This document shows, piece by piece, positions 43,889-53,356 of a stretch of DNA of 64,000 nucleotides. A model generated the notes under the pieces. That model did not search any database. It was not told the DNA's origin and was given only the letters and a program-made list of their open reading frames with translations. Source of the stretch: Neopusillimonas maritima (GTDB lineage: Bacteria; Pseudomonadota; Gammaproteobacteria; Burkholderiales; Burkholderiaceae_B). The stretch lies in assembly GCF_003576595.1 (NCBI RefSeq), contig NZ_NQOU01000004.1, positions 124,001-188,000 of the forward strand. The letters are read 5' to 3'. Numbering within the stretch: the first letter of the stretch is position 1; every line of letters starts with the position of its first letter. Position numbers and translations under genes: made by a program.

Positions 43889-44941
43889 TTAGATTGAACA
43901 CATGATATCGGCGCCCGACGCAGCAATGCCCGCTTTATCCTTTGCCCAGGCCACTTCCATATCGCGCGGCAGGGTCACACCGTTTTTAACCGCCAACACT
44001 TCCGCCATAATGCTCACTGCAATTTCAGAGGGTGTTTTGCTACCGATAAAAATGCCGATAGGGCCGCGCAAACGCTGCAACGACGCTTCGGTTTGATCGA
44101 AATGCTCAATCATGCGCTGACGGCGCGCCGTATTATTGCTACGCGAGCCGATCGCCCCAATGTAGAACGCCTCGGTCTCCAATGCTTCCAGCAAGGCCAG
44201 ATCGTCCAGCTTCGGGTCGTGCGTTAAGGCAATAATGCACGAGCGCCGATCGGCCTTGAACGCCGTAACGACATCGTCGGGCATGTCAGACACCACTTTA
44301 ACCCCCGGCACCGACCAACTCCCACGATACTCCTCGCGCGGATCGCATACCGTCACATCAAACCCATTGAACAAAGCCATGGTGGCAAGATATTCCGTCA
44401 GTTGGCCCGCGCCAATCAGCAACATGCGGTAAGCCGGGCCAAAAGTATTGACCAGCACAGCATCATCAATTAACAAAGCTTGCGGCAACTCGGCGGGCGC
44501 TATATGCACTTGCCCCGTTGCCAACTCAACTTGACGACGCATTAAATGCCCGGTTTCCAGTTGCGTGATTAATGTGGTCAGCGCCTGGGCGTCGGCGTCG
44601 AACTCAAGCAGAAGCTCAAGGGTTCCTCCGCACGGCAAGCCAAACCGGTGAGCTTCATCGGCCTTAATGCCATATTTCAGAAAACGGGGCGGCCCGTGCG
44701 GCATTTCCTCTTGCTCAGGATTGCCTGCATATGCTTGCGAAAACCGGAAAACCAGATCGTCTTCAATGCAACCACCCGACACAGACCCCACCACTGAGCC
44801 GTCTTCGCACATGGCCATAATGGATCCAACCGGGCGGGGTGATGACCCCCAGGTGCGCACAACCGTTGCCAGCAACGCCCGCTTGCCCGATTGGCGCCAA
44901 TCACGCAATGCGCGCAAAACAACCAGATCCAGATTCTCCAT
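43889..44941 (-). CDS. XdhC/CoxI family protein (molybdenum hydroxylase maturation)
   Basis: A 350-residue protein. The N-terminal XdhC domain holds TWGSSPRPVGS and VSGGCIEDDLVF; the C-terminal Rossmann-like domain holds LIGAGQLTEYLA and IGSRSNNTARR. XdhC proteins bind and insert sulfurated molybdenum cofactor into xanthine dehydrogenase-type enzymes. No molybdenum hydroxylase gene is present in the window, so its client lies elsewhere. The start at 44941 has AGGTG upstream; a TTG at 44959 is less likely. Confidence 0.87.
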   Translation of the reverse strand: MENLDLVVLRALRDWRQSGKRALLATVVRTWGSSPRPVGSIMAMCEDGSVVGSVSGGCIEDDLVFRFSQAYAGNPEQEEMPHGPPRFLKYGIKADEAHRFGLPCGGTLELLLEFDADAQALTTLITQLETGHLMRRQVELATGQVHIAPAELPQALLIDDAVLVNTFGPAYRMLLIGAGQLTEYLATMALFNGFDVTVCDPREEYRGSWSVPGVKVVSDMPDDVVTAFKADRRSCIIALTHDPKLDDLALLEALETEAFYIGAIGSRSNNTARRQRMIEHFDQTEASLQRLRGPIGIFIGSKTPSEIAVSIMAEVLAVKNGVTLPRDMEVAWAKDKAGIAASGADIMCSI

Positions 44942-44967
44942 GCTTTCACCTGCTACCAATACATTTT

Positions 44968-45780
44968 TTACGGCTTAACAAACTTCAGCGTCATGCGGTC
45001 GCTCTCGCCAATGGCCAGGTATTTGTCGCGATTCGCTTCTTTATTGCGCAAACTGGGGGGCAAGGCCCAAACACCGCCAGGGTGATCGGCCGTATCTTTT
45101 GGATTCGCATTTACCTCGGACTTTTCAGCCAGACGAAAACCCACGCTTTCAGCCATTTTGATGACATACGACTCATGCATGTAGCCCGAACTTGCCGTGG
45201 CGTCTTGCTCACGATCTTCAGGCAAACGGTGCTCAACCACGCCGAAAACACCGCCGGGTTTCAAAGCGGTATAGGCACTGCGGAAAATATCACGCATGAC
45301 CGGCTCGCCATAACTCATCCAGTTATGCAAATTGCGAAACGTCAATACCATATCGGCAGAACCGGGCTTGGCATACTGAAGCTGCTCGGGCGGCTCGAAA
45401 ACCGTGACCTTGGCTCGATCGAAAAGGGCTGGCTTACTTGCGAGTTTTTCCTGGAAAACAGCCGCATAGCGCCGATAATTCGCGCGGCTTGATTCAGGGT
45501 TATAAACCCCTGCAATATATTGACCTTTGTCGCGCAAATACGGCGCCAGAATTTCGGTATACCAGCCGCCGCCGGGGGTTAACTCCACCACTGTCATATT
45601 GGGTTGAATACCGAAGAACATCAGCGTTTCGTATGGGTTGCGCCAAGCATCACGCGCGGTGTTCTTTTCCAGGCGCTGGTCGCTGTTAACGGCAGCTTTC
45701 AACGCGGTGTCGGCATACGCAGGTGCGCTGAACACCAGCCCGGCAACAAAGGGCAACACGGCCAATAACCACTTTCTCAT
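44968..45780 (-). CDS. Exported class I SAM-dependent methyltransferase-like protein
   Basis: A 270-residue protein that begins with a strong signal peptide (MRKWLLAVLPFVAGLVFSAP, cleavage near AYA-DTA). It then shows a class I methyltransferase core: motif I VVELTPGGGWYTEIL (about residue 62), an acidic/DMVLTFRNLHNW motif IV region and LKPGGVFGVVEHR as motif VI-like strand. Proteins of this kind (predicted methyltransferases with export signals) occur in proteobacteria. The periplasm is not known to contain SAM, so a methylation role is uncertain. Confidence 0.82.
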   Translation of the reverse strand: MRKWLLAVLPFVAGLVFSAPAYADTALKAAVNSDQRLEKNTARDAWRNPYETLMFFGIQPNMTVVELTPGGGWYTEILAPYLRDKGQYIAGVYNPESSRANYRRYAAVFQEKLASKPALFDRAKVTVFEPPEQLQYAKPGSADMVLTFRNLHNWMSYGEPVMRDIFRSAYTALKPGGVFGVVEHRLPEDREQDATASSGYMHESYVIKMAESVGFRLAEKSEVNANPKDTADHPGGVWALPPSLRNKEANRDKYLAIGESDRMTLKFVKP

Positions 45781-45831
45781 TTTGCTTCTTTTCCCATTGG
45801 TTTTCCTATCAAAACAACTATACACCCAGAC

Positions 45832-47433
45832 TTACACCTGGAGCACTGTTTCGCATTGGTGCGCCGCCTGCAAAAGCAATGCATCGCCCCCTTTTAACCC
45901 GGCCAGCTGCAACCCCACCGGAAAGCCCTCGGCATCGCGCCCGCAAGGTAAGGAAATTGCCGGCACCCCGGTTAAATTGAACGGCAGTGTCAAACGCGTC
46001 AAAACCGATCGCAGCGGTATGGATTTCCCATGACTTTCCAGCACCGCCTGCGGATCACACGCACCGGTTACGGTGGTGGGGGTCACAATGGCATCCGCCC
46101 CATTCAGTAAAGGAGCCTCAAGTGCCTCGGCCAGCACGCGGCGCAAACGCTGCGCCTTAATATAATCAATAGCACGAATAAACTGGCCCGCTTCAAGACG
46201 GGTGCGCACTTCCCGACCCATGACATGCGCCTGCTGCAAGCCCAACTCTTCGTGTGCCTGTGTGGCTTCCGACGCCATCGTGAAATGCTGCAAAGTGGGT
46301 GACATATCGAGCGCCGGCAACACACCACGTTCAATTTTCACGCCCGCCGACTCAAGACGCGCCAGCGCTGACTCGAACGCGGTCAGCACACTCGGCTCGA
46401 TCAGATCAAAACTGTAATTGGTGGGGCAAAACAGCCTCAGCTGAGAAGCACTGCCAAATTGCAAAGGTTGCCAATACGACTGTGCGTCGTGCCCTGACAT
46501 TATCGCCGTGACCCAGGCGGCATCAACCGTTGTATGAGCGAACACCCCCACGTGGTCTAGGGACCACGCCAATGGCACTAAGTCTTCGCGCGAAACGAGG
46601 TCGTAAGAGCCTTTGTAACCCACCACGCCGCACATCGCCGCCGGCATGCGCGCCGAGCCGGCGGTATCCGTGCCCAAGGCAATATCCGCCATCCCCGTTG
46701 CCAAAGCCACGGCCGAACCTCCGCTGGAGCCACCCGGCGAACGGGTCGAATCCTGTGGATGTCCCACCGAACCGTAATGCGGGTTGTCAGACACTCCGCC
46801 ATAACAAAGTTCATGCAGATTGGTCATGCCAATAACAATCGCTCCGGCAGATTCAAGGGCGACAACACAAGGCGCACTTTCTTGCGGCACAACCGATGCC
46901 AGAGACTCAGAGCCGGCCCGCATCGGCAAACCCGCCACCGGAATGCAATCTTTCACCGCCACCACAACACCCGCCATCGGGCCACAATGCCGACCGGCTT
47001 GAATCTGCCGCTGTAATTCTTGCGCTTTGGTCAGCGCCCCCTCATGATCAACAAACAAAAACGCATTCAAGTCAGACCGCGCCTTGATACGGTCGAGGCA
47101 AGCCTGAACATGCTCAACCGGATCCAGCCGGCCCTCTTTAATGCGGGCCACATGTGCCGCCAAACGACCTTTCTTGATCAACTCATCTGCTTGAGTGCCA
47201 CCCGCAACACGCGCCCGAAACAAGTCAGACCTTGCACCGGCCTGGGGTAAACCAAAAGGGTCGCTGGCGCGGCAAGACAATGCCGCGAGCTTGTCGTTAT
47301 CAGAAAGGTTACGCTCAATACGCGCACACCAATCATCCAACCGGTCGCTATGATGCAGTTGATAAAACTCTGATGCGGCAGCAATATAGCGACGTAATGC
47401 GTCTGCTCGTTCCAATGGTGCCTGGCCAGCCAT
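45832..47433 (-). CDS. Amidase signature family hydrolase (first copy)
   Basis: A 533-residue amidase-signature enzyme. The Ser-cisSer-Lys triad is visible: Lys in VVVAVKDCIPV (about residue 158), cis-Ser in GGSSGGSAVA (about residue 234) and the nucleophile Ser in LGTDTAGSARMP (about residue 257). The N-terminal 100 residues form an extra helical domain also present in the next amidase. It cleaves a carboxylic amide. It ends the minus-strand run containing tphB and the tph genes, with a 71-bp gap to the second amidase; AGGAGAC precedes the ATG. Confidence 0.88.
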   Translation of the reverse strand: MAGQAPLERADALRRYIAAASEFYQLHHSDRLDDWCARIERNLSDNDKLAALSCRASDPFGLPQAGARSDLFRARVAGGTQADELIKKGRLAAHVARIKEGRLDPVEHVQACLDRIKARSDLNAFLFVDHEGALTKAQELQRQIQAGRHCGPMAGVVVAVKDCIPVAGLPMRAGSESLASVVPQESAPCVVALESAGAIVIGMTNLHELCYGGVSDNPHYGSVGHPQDSTRSPGGSSGGSAVALATGMADIALGTDTAGSARMPAAMCGVVGYKGSYDLVSREDLVPLAWSLDHVGVFAHTTVDAAWVTAIMSGHDAQSYWQPLQFGSASQLRLFCPTNYSFDLIEPSVLTAFESALARLESAGVKIERGVLPALDMSPTLQHFTMASEATQAHEELGLQQAHVMGREVRTRLEAGQFIRAIDYIKAQRLRRVLAEALEAPLLNGADAIVTPTTVTGACDPQAVLESHGKSIPLRSVLTRLTLPFNLTGVPAISLPCGRDAEGFPVGLQLAGLKGGDALLLQAAHQCETVLQV

Positions 47434-47504
47434 ACGGGGTCTCCTGATATCGTTTTAGGTAGCGACCAAAGCGTTACACAATCAGGAACGGCTTTCAAGT
47501 CTTA

Positions 47505-49076
47505 TCAACAGGCCTGGCGCTCCAGTATGCCGGCAAAGCCGTGCGCCACTTGCAATAGAAACGCATCATCGCCGCACGGTGCCGCTATTTGCAAGCCAAC
47601 CGGAAAGCCGTCGGCATCGGTACCGCAGGGAATTGAAATAGCGGGCATTCCTGTTAAGTTAAAAGGCATGGTTAGCCGCGTTAACGCCGGGTGAATCGGC
47701 AATGACGTACCCCCAACGTCGATATGGCGCGCCAGTTTGGGCGCCCCCACCGGCACGGTTGGCGTGAGCAATACACGGGGGCCATCCAGTAATGTCGTTA
47801 AAGACTGGCGTAACTGGTTACGTAAGCGCTGCGCCTTAATGTAATCAACCGCCCTGATAAATTGACCGGCCTCAAGGCGTGTTCGCACTTCCTCGCCCAA
47901 ACCCTCGGGATGCAAAAGCGCCCGATCAAGGTGCAACTGACCTGCCTCGGCACACAGCGTCATGAACTGAAGTGTGGGCGCCAAATCAAGCTCGGGCACA
48001 GTGGCGCGCAATACATCCACACCTTCATTACGTAACTGTTCAACTACATTGTTAAAGGCCTTGGCCACGCCCGGATCGAGAATATCGAAAAAAAAGTTCT
48101 CGGGAATCACAACCTGCACATTCGGCAACGCCAACGGTTGCGCCAGCCGCGGTGCCGTGCACGCAGACCCCGTCATAATGTCGGTGAGTACAGCCGCTTG
48201 TTCCACTGTTTTTGCAAAAACGCCGACATGGTCAAGCGACCATCCCAACGGCAACATGCCATCGCACGAAATCAAACCATAACTGGGTTTGAATCCAACA
48301 ATGCCGCACAAGGCAGCCGGCATACGCACTGAACCGGCGGTGTCGGTGCCCAAAGCCGCATCCGCCATGCCGGTTGCCACCGCCACCGCCGACCCCCCGC
48401 TGGAACCGCCGGGGACCCGCTCTGGGTCGGCAGGATGACCCACCCGGCCAACATGCGGATTATCGGTTGTCGCGCCATAGGCAAGTTCATGCATGGTTGT
48501 CATCCCCAGCACAATCGCCCCTGCCGCCTCCAGACGCGTAACACACGGTGCGCTGCTATCCGGGGTAAACGCCGGTATTGCCCGCGTTCCCGACGTCATC
48601 GGCATACCCTGCACTTCAAAGCAATCTTTAATCGCCAGCGTCACCCCGGCCAAGACACCCTCCTGTTGCGATCGCGAACGAAACGCGTCAACCAAACGGG
48701 CTTTTTCGTAAGCCGACTCCGCCGCAATATGCTGAAAAGCATTCAATTCGGGACGCGACTGAATCTGCGCCAAGCCTTGTTCAACATTATTGACGGCGCT
48801 GAAAGACGATGCGTCGAGGCCGAACGCACGCTGCGCCAACGACTCAACGCCCAACGTGGCGGTCGCGCACACGCCGGCGCGTGCCGATGTCGGCAAACCA
48901 ATCGGGTCGGCATCATAAAAACAAGCCGCCGAGCTGATTCGCTGCATGTCAGGCAAGTGCATACCCAAACGCGCCACCCAAGCCGGCTGTTGTTCCGGAT
49001 GGGCCACATCGAAAAGCTGCGTTGCGCTTGAAACATAATCCCCAAGCGTTTTGAGATCGAAGGGAACGCGGGTCAT
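47505..49076 (-). CDS. Amidase signature family hydrolase (second copy)
   Basis: A 523-residue paralogue of the neighbouring amidase with the same layout: Lys in LAIKDCFEV, cis-Ser in GGSSGGSAVAVATG, nucleophile Ser in LGTDTAGSVRMPAALCG. Both share the N-terminal helical extension and the QFIRAxDYIKAQRLR segment. The start at 49076 has AGGAGAC upstream. It lies 31 bp after tphB on the same strand. Two tandem amidases next to terephthalate genes suggest hydrolysis of an aromatic amide such as terephthalamate. That is inference; family members also act on other amides. Confidence 0.88.
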   Translation of the reverse strand: MTRVPFDLKTLGDYVSSATQLFDVAHPEQQPAWVARLGMHLPDMQRISSAACFYDADPIGLPTSARAGVCATATLGVESLAQRAFGLDASSFSAVNNVEQGLAQIQSRPELNAFQHIAAESAYEKARLVDAFRSRSQQEGVLAGVTLAIKDCFEVQGMPMTSGTRAIPAFTPDSSAPCVTRLEAAGAIVLGMTTMHELAYGATTDNPHVGRVGHPADPERVPGGSSGGSAVAVATGMADAALGTDTAGSVRMPAALCGIVGFKPSYGLISCDGMLPLGWSLDHVGVFAKTVEQAAVLTDIMTGSACTAPRLAQPLALPNVQVVIPENFFFDILDPGVAKAFNNVVEQLRNEGVDVLRATVPELDLAPTLQFMTLCAEAGQLHLDRALLHPEGLGEEVRTRLEAGQFIRAVDYIKAQRLRNQLRQSLTTLLDGPRVLLTPTVPVGAPKLARHIDVGGTSLPIHPALTRLTMPFNLTGMPAISIPCGTDADGFPVGLQIAAPCGDDAFLLQVAHGFAGILERQAC

Positions 49077-49107
49077 GCGATGTGTCTCCTGAATAAAGCC
49101 GCCTGGA

Positions 49108-50091
49108 TTAAGCAGCGCCGTTCGCACTTAATAAAGCGAAGGTTTCAATCACTGAAGCCGGATCGGCGATGCCCTTGCCTGCAATATCATGAGCAGAACC
49201 ATGACCAACACTGGAAAAGCGCACAGGTGTGCCAATAGTAAGCGCACTGGCACGCAAAGGGCTCAACAGTTTGATTGGAATATGGCCCTGATCATGAAAC
49301 GGAGCCAGGTACACATCGTGACGGCGATGCGCAAGCAAAACATCGGCACCCACCGGCCCGCTAACGACATAACCTTGGTCAATTAAACGTTGCACCATGG
49401 GTACCGCAATACACTCATCTTCCCGGCCAAACAAGCCCCCCTCGCCGGCATGAGGGTTAATTCCCATAACAGCCAGATGCGGCGCTTGCACACCCAAACC
49501 TTTTGTTGCCTCGATTGCCGCAACAGCCGCACTTTCAAACAGTTCCGGTGTCATTCTGGCCAGGGCAGACTGTACACTTTCATGCAGAGTGACATGGGCA
49601 ATACGTAACCCACCCGCGACCAGCATAAGAAAGACTTTATCGGCGGGGGTACCGGTTAAGCGGGCAATTAGCCCCGGATAACCGGAAAACGCAATACCGG
49701 CCTGATGAACGGCGGTTTCAGAATGAGGGCAACCAATAACGGCTTCAACCCGGCCGCTTTGGGCCAGTTCAACCGCTTTACACACGTATGCAACGGTTGC
49801 CTCGCCGGCTGCAGCCGAAACCTCGCCGGGCTTAAAACAGGCGGCAGACAAAGCCTGCACCGGCTCATAAACCAGACACCTCTCAGTTGAAGCCTCCCCT
49901 TTGCACCATTGGGAGAAACTTAGAAGCGCGCAATCCTTATCGTATTGCGTCAGGTAATGCGCAATCACATGCGCATCCCCAACCAACACAGGCTGCGCAC
50001 CCCGCCCTTGCAGCGACAAAGCGGCTTTCACCGCAATTTCAGGCCCAATCCCGTTGGGGTCGCCAATCGCAATCGCAATACAAGGGTTCAT
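49108..50091 (-). CDS. tphB: TphB-like dihydrodiol dehydrogenase (PdxA family)
   Basis: A 327-residue PdxA-fold oxidoreductase. The start IAIGDPNGIGPEI, metal-binding His residues in VTLHESV, INPHAGEG and FHDQGHIPIK, and SSVGHGSAHDIAGKG are family motifs. The CPHSETAVHQAGIAFSGYP segment is very like TphB of terephthalate degraders rather than the vitamin B6 enzyme. TphB oxidises and decarboxylates the cis-dihydrodiol of terephthalate to protocatechuate. The gene follows the second tphA3-like gene by 13 bp, which supports this role over pyridoxine synthesis. Confidence 0.85.
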   Translation of the reverse strand: MNPCIAIAIGDPNGIGPEIAVKAALSLQGRGAQPVLVGDAHVIAHYLTQYDKDCALLSFSQWCKGEASTERCLVYEPVQALSAACFKPGEVSAAAGEATVAYVCKAVELAQSGRVEAVIGCPHSETAVHQAGIAFSGYPGLIARLTGTPADKVFLMLVAGGLRIAHVTLHESVQSALARMTPELFESAAVAAIEATKGLGVQAPHLAVMGINPHAGEGGLFGREDECIAVPMVQRLIDQGYVVSGPVGADVLLAHRRHDVYLAPFHDQGHIPIKLLSPLRASALTIGTPVRFSSVGHGSAHDIAGKGIADPASVIETFALLSANGAA

Positions 50092-50104
50092 CTACGTCTC
50101 ATGG

Positions 50105-50581
50105 TTACAGGGGAATCGCCAACAGGGTGTCAATCGCAATACTGTCGCAAACCACCTGGCGTTTTTCAATGGCCAGTTCGCTGCCTTGTATCAATAACTG
50201 GTCAACGTACTTACCTGATGCAAACAAGCTCATTTCACCCGTACGCATCGTTCGGGTAACCAGAAATGGCGTTTCCGCTTGGATGGTTCTTTCGCCAACA
50301 CTATTAATCAATGGTGTTCCAACGATATGCCTGTAGCGATGGCGCTCATATATGTTGGCCTCCCGCAGGGCATTCACACGATCATGCAACATATTTCGGC
50401 TATCGGCATAAATAAGAACTGCAGGCCTTTGCTTTTGATAATTTTCAGCTGTCGTAATTTTGTACAGACATTGCTCAGTAAAAAAACGTGGCCATATCTC
50501 GAGATTATCCTCATCGAGGCTGGCGACGTAGCGAGCATTTAACTGACTCAGCTCATTGATATGTACTTGTGTAGCGCTCAT
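50105..50581 (-). CDS. tphA3: Second terephthalate dioxygenase small (beta) subunit-like protein
   Basis: A 158-residue beta subunit of a Rieske-type dioxygenase (SnoaL/NTF2-like fold). ALREANIYERHRYRHIVG and the ending VCDSIAIDTLLAIPL are almost the same as in the tphA3 gene at 51612; the two proteins look about 60% identical by eye. The ATG overlaps the reductase stop by 4 bp. Terephthalate operons normally carry one small subunit, so this is an extra paralogue, perhaps tuning substrate range or stability. Its codon use and composition resemble the reductase and the genes upstream of it in the operon rather than tphB. Confidence 0.88.
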   Translation of the reverse strand: MSATQVHINELSQLNARYVASLDEDNLEIWPRFFTEQCLYKITTAENYQKQRPAVLIYADSRNMLHDRVNALREANIYERHRYRHIVGTPLINSVGERTIQAETPFLVTRTMRTGEMSLFASGKYVDQLLIQGSELAIEKRQVVCDSIAIDTLLAIPL

Positions 50582-51582
50582 AATTCCGACGACATGACAA
50601 AAGCATCGCAATAAAAACTGTTGCCGGGTAGATCCCTGAGCTGCATGAAATCCTTTCGAGCCGCATTAACCATTGCCGGAACGCCACATACATATACATC
50701 AACGCTCTCCAGGCTTGCAAAATCGTCCATAACCGCGTTGTGCACCAAACCTTCGCGGTCGACACCATTTTTCTCTTCAGACAGCACGGGAACAAACGTA
50801 AAATTAGGAAAGCGGCTCGCCCACTTTTGCGCGAGGCTGGCCAAATAGATATCCACCTTTCGGCGCCCACCCCAATATAAATACACGGGTACTGAGGGGA
50901 AGCCCGATTTCATAAGCGTTTCGATGATTGACTTAACTGGTGCAAACCCGGTTCCGCTTACAACAAACAACAACGGCTTGCTAATCTCTCGAAGATAGAA
51001 ACTGCCAAGAGGAAGCTCTATACTAAGGTAATCACCAACGCACGCCGTTTCCTCAAGATAAGAAGAGAACGCCCCTCCGGGAACGTGTCTTACATGCAAT
51101 TGAACAGAATCCGTTTGATGCGAAGGGCTTGCCATCGAGTAACTTCGAAAACCGCCTTCTTGTAGTTGGATATTAAGGTACTGCCCCGCTTTAAATTTCA
51201 CCCTAACACCCGCGGGAAAGCGCAAACTCAGAATACTGACGTCGTCAGTAACTCGATCAAGTTTGTAAAGTTTGGCGCGGACTTTCTTGACCGCATCGGG
51301 ATCCATACGGTCAATGGATGTCACTTGAATTGTTAAATCGGTTTCAGCCCGGGCCTGACAAAATAAAGTCCAGCCATTCGATCTCTCTTCGTCAGTCAGA
51401 GCACCCGGCTCCCTGTCAAACGCAATGCTGCCTTCTTTAACAACACCTTTGCAACTCCCGCACACGCCATTACGGCACGAATAAGGTAACGCGTATCCAG
51501 CCCGCTTGGCCGATTCGAGAATTGTTTGACCGCTCTCGCACTCAAAAACAATATCCGTACCATCAACGATCACTTTAGTCAT
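50578..51582 (-). CDS. tphA1: Terephthalate dioxygenase reductase component (TphA1-like)
   Basis: A 334-residue flavo-iron-sulfur reductase. Residues 1-90 are a plant-type [2Fe-2S] domain with PYSCRNGVCGSCKG and a fourth Cys in TLFCQAR. Residues 95-200 bind FAD (FRSYSMASPSHQTDS), and the rest binds NAD(P)H (GTGFAPVKSIIE). Domain order and length match TphA1 of Comamonas. It passes electrons from NADH to the Rieske oxygenase. It is placed between the two small-subunit genes. Confidence 0.92.
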   Translation of the reverse strand: MTKVIVDGTDIVFECESGQTILESAKRAGYALPYSCRNGVCGSCKGVVKEGSIAFDREPGALTDEERSNGWTLFCQARAETDLTIQVTSIDRMDPDAVKKVRAKLYKLDRVTDDVSILSLRFPAGVRVKFKAGQYLNIQLQEGGFRSYSMASPSHQTDSVQLHVRHVPGGAFSSYLEETACVGDYLSIELPLGSFYLREISKPLLFVVSGTGFAPVKSIIETLMKSGFPSVPVYLYWGGRRKVDIYLASLAQKWASRFPNFTFVPVLSEEKNGVDREGLVHNAVMDDFASLESVDVYVCGVPAMVNAARKDFMQLRDLPGNSFYCDAFVMSSEL

Positions 51583-51611
51583 GAGCCTTGCTTATTCCTT
51601 GCACAAACATC

Positions 51612-52079
51612 TTACAAAGGGATGGCCAGCAAAGTATCAATGCTAATACTGTCGCAAACCACTACACGCTTCTTGAGTCGAATCCCCGAAGCTGTTCGGA
51701 CTAACTCATCAACATATTTCCCGGTTGCGAACATGCTGATTTCGCCACCCCGCATGATGCGACTTACAAAAAACGCGGTTTCGCAAGCGATCACTTCCTG
51801 ACCGTCTTCGATAAGCGGCATGCCGATTAAATGGCGGTAGCGATGGCTTTCGTATATGTTCGCCTCTCTAAGGGCACTAATGCGGTCGCTGAGCATCCCT
51901 TTACTATTGGCGTATATCAACCCGGCGGGCCGACCAGCCTCATAATTTTCAACGGTGGTCACCTTGTACAGGCAATGATCAATAAAAAAGTTTGGCCACG
52001 CCTCAAGCCGGTCACCGTCTATGCATGCGGCATAAGCGGTATTAAACTTGTTAATTTCTTCAAAAATAGATTCACTCAT
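51612..52079 (-). CDS. tphA3: Terephthalate dioxygenase small (beta) subunit (TphA3-like)
   Basis: A 155-residue small subunit. FNTAYAACIDGDRLEAWPNF, ISALREANIYESHRYRHLIG and VCDSISIDTLLAIPL follow the TphA3 sequence of known terephthalate degraders closely. It has no cofactor and forms the structural base of the alpha3beta3 oxygenase. It starts 3 bp after the tphA2 stop, the usual arrangement. Confidence 0.92.
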   Translation of the reverse strand: MSESIFEEINKFNTAYAACIDGDRLEAWPNFFIDHCLYKVTTVENYEAGRPAGLIYANSKGMLSDRISALREANIYESHRYRHLIGMPLIEDGQEVIACETAFFVSRIMRGGEISMFATGKYVDELVRTASGIRLKKRVVVCDSISIDTLLAIPL

Positions 52080-52082
52080 GCG

Positions 52083-53333
52083 TTAAAGCCCCATATGACT
52101 TCTATAAGCGTGCCAGAACCCTCGCACCGATGTTTCCGTCGCACGATAATCTGCGCTTTCAATATTGACCCCCCCCATTTGCACGACGCTATATTGGTCG
52201 GAGGCACATTGAATGCCTCTTTGAACGAAACCGCCAACCGCTCCATCCTCCATCGATACAAACCCTGAAGCACCAATCAAATTGGACTGCTTTAGCCGCA
52301 TTTCTTCTAGTTCGGCACTATCGTCTTCAAAACCGATGTATGTCCAGTTCAGCTCGGTTGACTCAACGCCTTTTGGAAGAATTTGCCGAACCGCGATGCT
52401 ATTTTGAATTTGCTGCAAAACAAACCCTGGAAATACCGACAATATCTGCAAGGTGACGCCATCACCGAACTCATCCACACCTTCAAGCAAGCTGGGGTCC
52501 GCTAACCGATAATCATCTTTATCTGATCTAAGCTTTTCTTTCTGATATTCCTCACTTTCGGAACTCTTTTTATCAATGACCGAGTAACTTACGTGATGAG
52601 CGCCGGTATCACTAACGATAACCCCACCTCGTTGAGATAAACGATTGATTTTGAATGTCGTGAAAAACACATGCAACAAGCTCGCATGGTAAGTATCTTT
52701 TACATTTTCAAAGTACAGCTTCCAATTGTTGGGAAGCATTTGTTTAAATTTTCCCAATACACGAATCGGCTTATGCAACACTCGTTCGATTCGACCCAGA
52801 ATTTCCTCACCCAGATAATCCTCAATTGAAGGTACATCTTCATCCAGACTACCAAACACAATTCCGCAAACAGTGGCAACACGCAGTTTGCGCGGATCAT
52901 AGTGTTCTTTCTGAAAGTCTGCAGGCATTCCACCTTTTCCGCCAACCCCATTCTGAAAAGCGATTCCTTTGAGGCTACCGGATAAGTCATAACTCCAGGC
53001 ATGGTAAACACATGTCAATTCAGACGCGTTCCCACTATCAGTGATCGCTATAAGCGCTCCTCGATGAGCACATCTATTTTCAAAGGCATAAATTTCGCCA
53101 TCCTGGTCCCTCGTAACCACAACCGGCATTTCACCTACAAAAGTAGTGATGTAATCACCAGCATTGGGAATCTCAGCCTCAAGACACAAATACCCCCAGG
53201 TAGGCCCCTGATAAATCTTTTCCTGTTCTTGCCTCAAGATCTCGGGATGCTGATATACCCAGTAAGGAATGTGAGACGTATCTTCATCCCACTTCAGGCT
53301 CGTATGATTGTTTTCAAACTCTAATTTGTTCAT
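52083..53333 (-). CDS. tphA2: Terephthalate 1,2-dioxygenase large (alpha) subunit (TphA2-like)
   Basis: A 416-residue Rieske oxygenase. The [2Fe-2S] ligands are Cys-88/His-90 (RCAHRG) and Cys-108/His-111 (CVYHAW). The catalytic iron ligands are His-216 and His-221 in DTYHASLLH, with bridging Asp-213 and a later acidic ligand probably in SMEDGAV. Long stretches ([59 protein letters not shown]) agree with TphA2 of Comamonas as I remember it. Arginines 316, 397 and 404 lie where carboxylate-binding arginines would be expected. It would add O2 across the ring of terephthalate or a near analogue. Confidence 0.93.
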   Translation of the reverse strand: MNKLEFENNHTSLKWDEDTSHIPYWVYQHPEILRQEQEKIYQGPTWGYLCLEAEIPNAGDYITTFVGEMPVVVTRDQDGEIYAFENRCAHRGALIAITDSGNASELTCVYHAWSYDLSGSLKGIAFQNGVGGKGGMPADFQKEHYDPRKLRVATVCGIVFGSLDEDVPSIEDYLGEEILGRIERVLHKPIRVLGKFKQMLPNNWKLYFENVKDTYHASLLHVFFTTFKINRLSQRGGVIVSDTGAHHVSYSVIDKKSSESEEYQKEKLRSDKDDYRLADPSLLEGVDEFGDGVTLQILSVFPGFVLQQIQNSIAVRQILPKGVESTELNWTYIGFEDDSAELEEMRLKQSNLIGASGFVSMEDGAVGGFVQRGIQCASDQYSVVQMGGVNIESADYRATETSVRGFWHAYRSHMGL

Positions 53334-53356
53334 TTACGACTCTGCTCAACAATTTA

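Noticed and set aside
47443-47486. CCTGAT/ATCAGG inverted repeat between the amidase genes
   Set aside because: Arms are only 6 bp and separated by 32 bp, with one arm overlapping the ribosome binding site; too weak to claim.
49108-50091. PdxA for pyridoxine biosynthesis
   Set aside because: The PHSETAVHQAGIAFSGYP segment and position in the tph operon fit TphB better; no other vitamin B6 genes are nearby.
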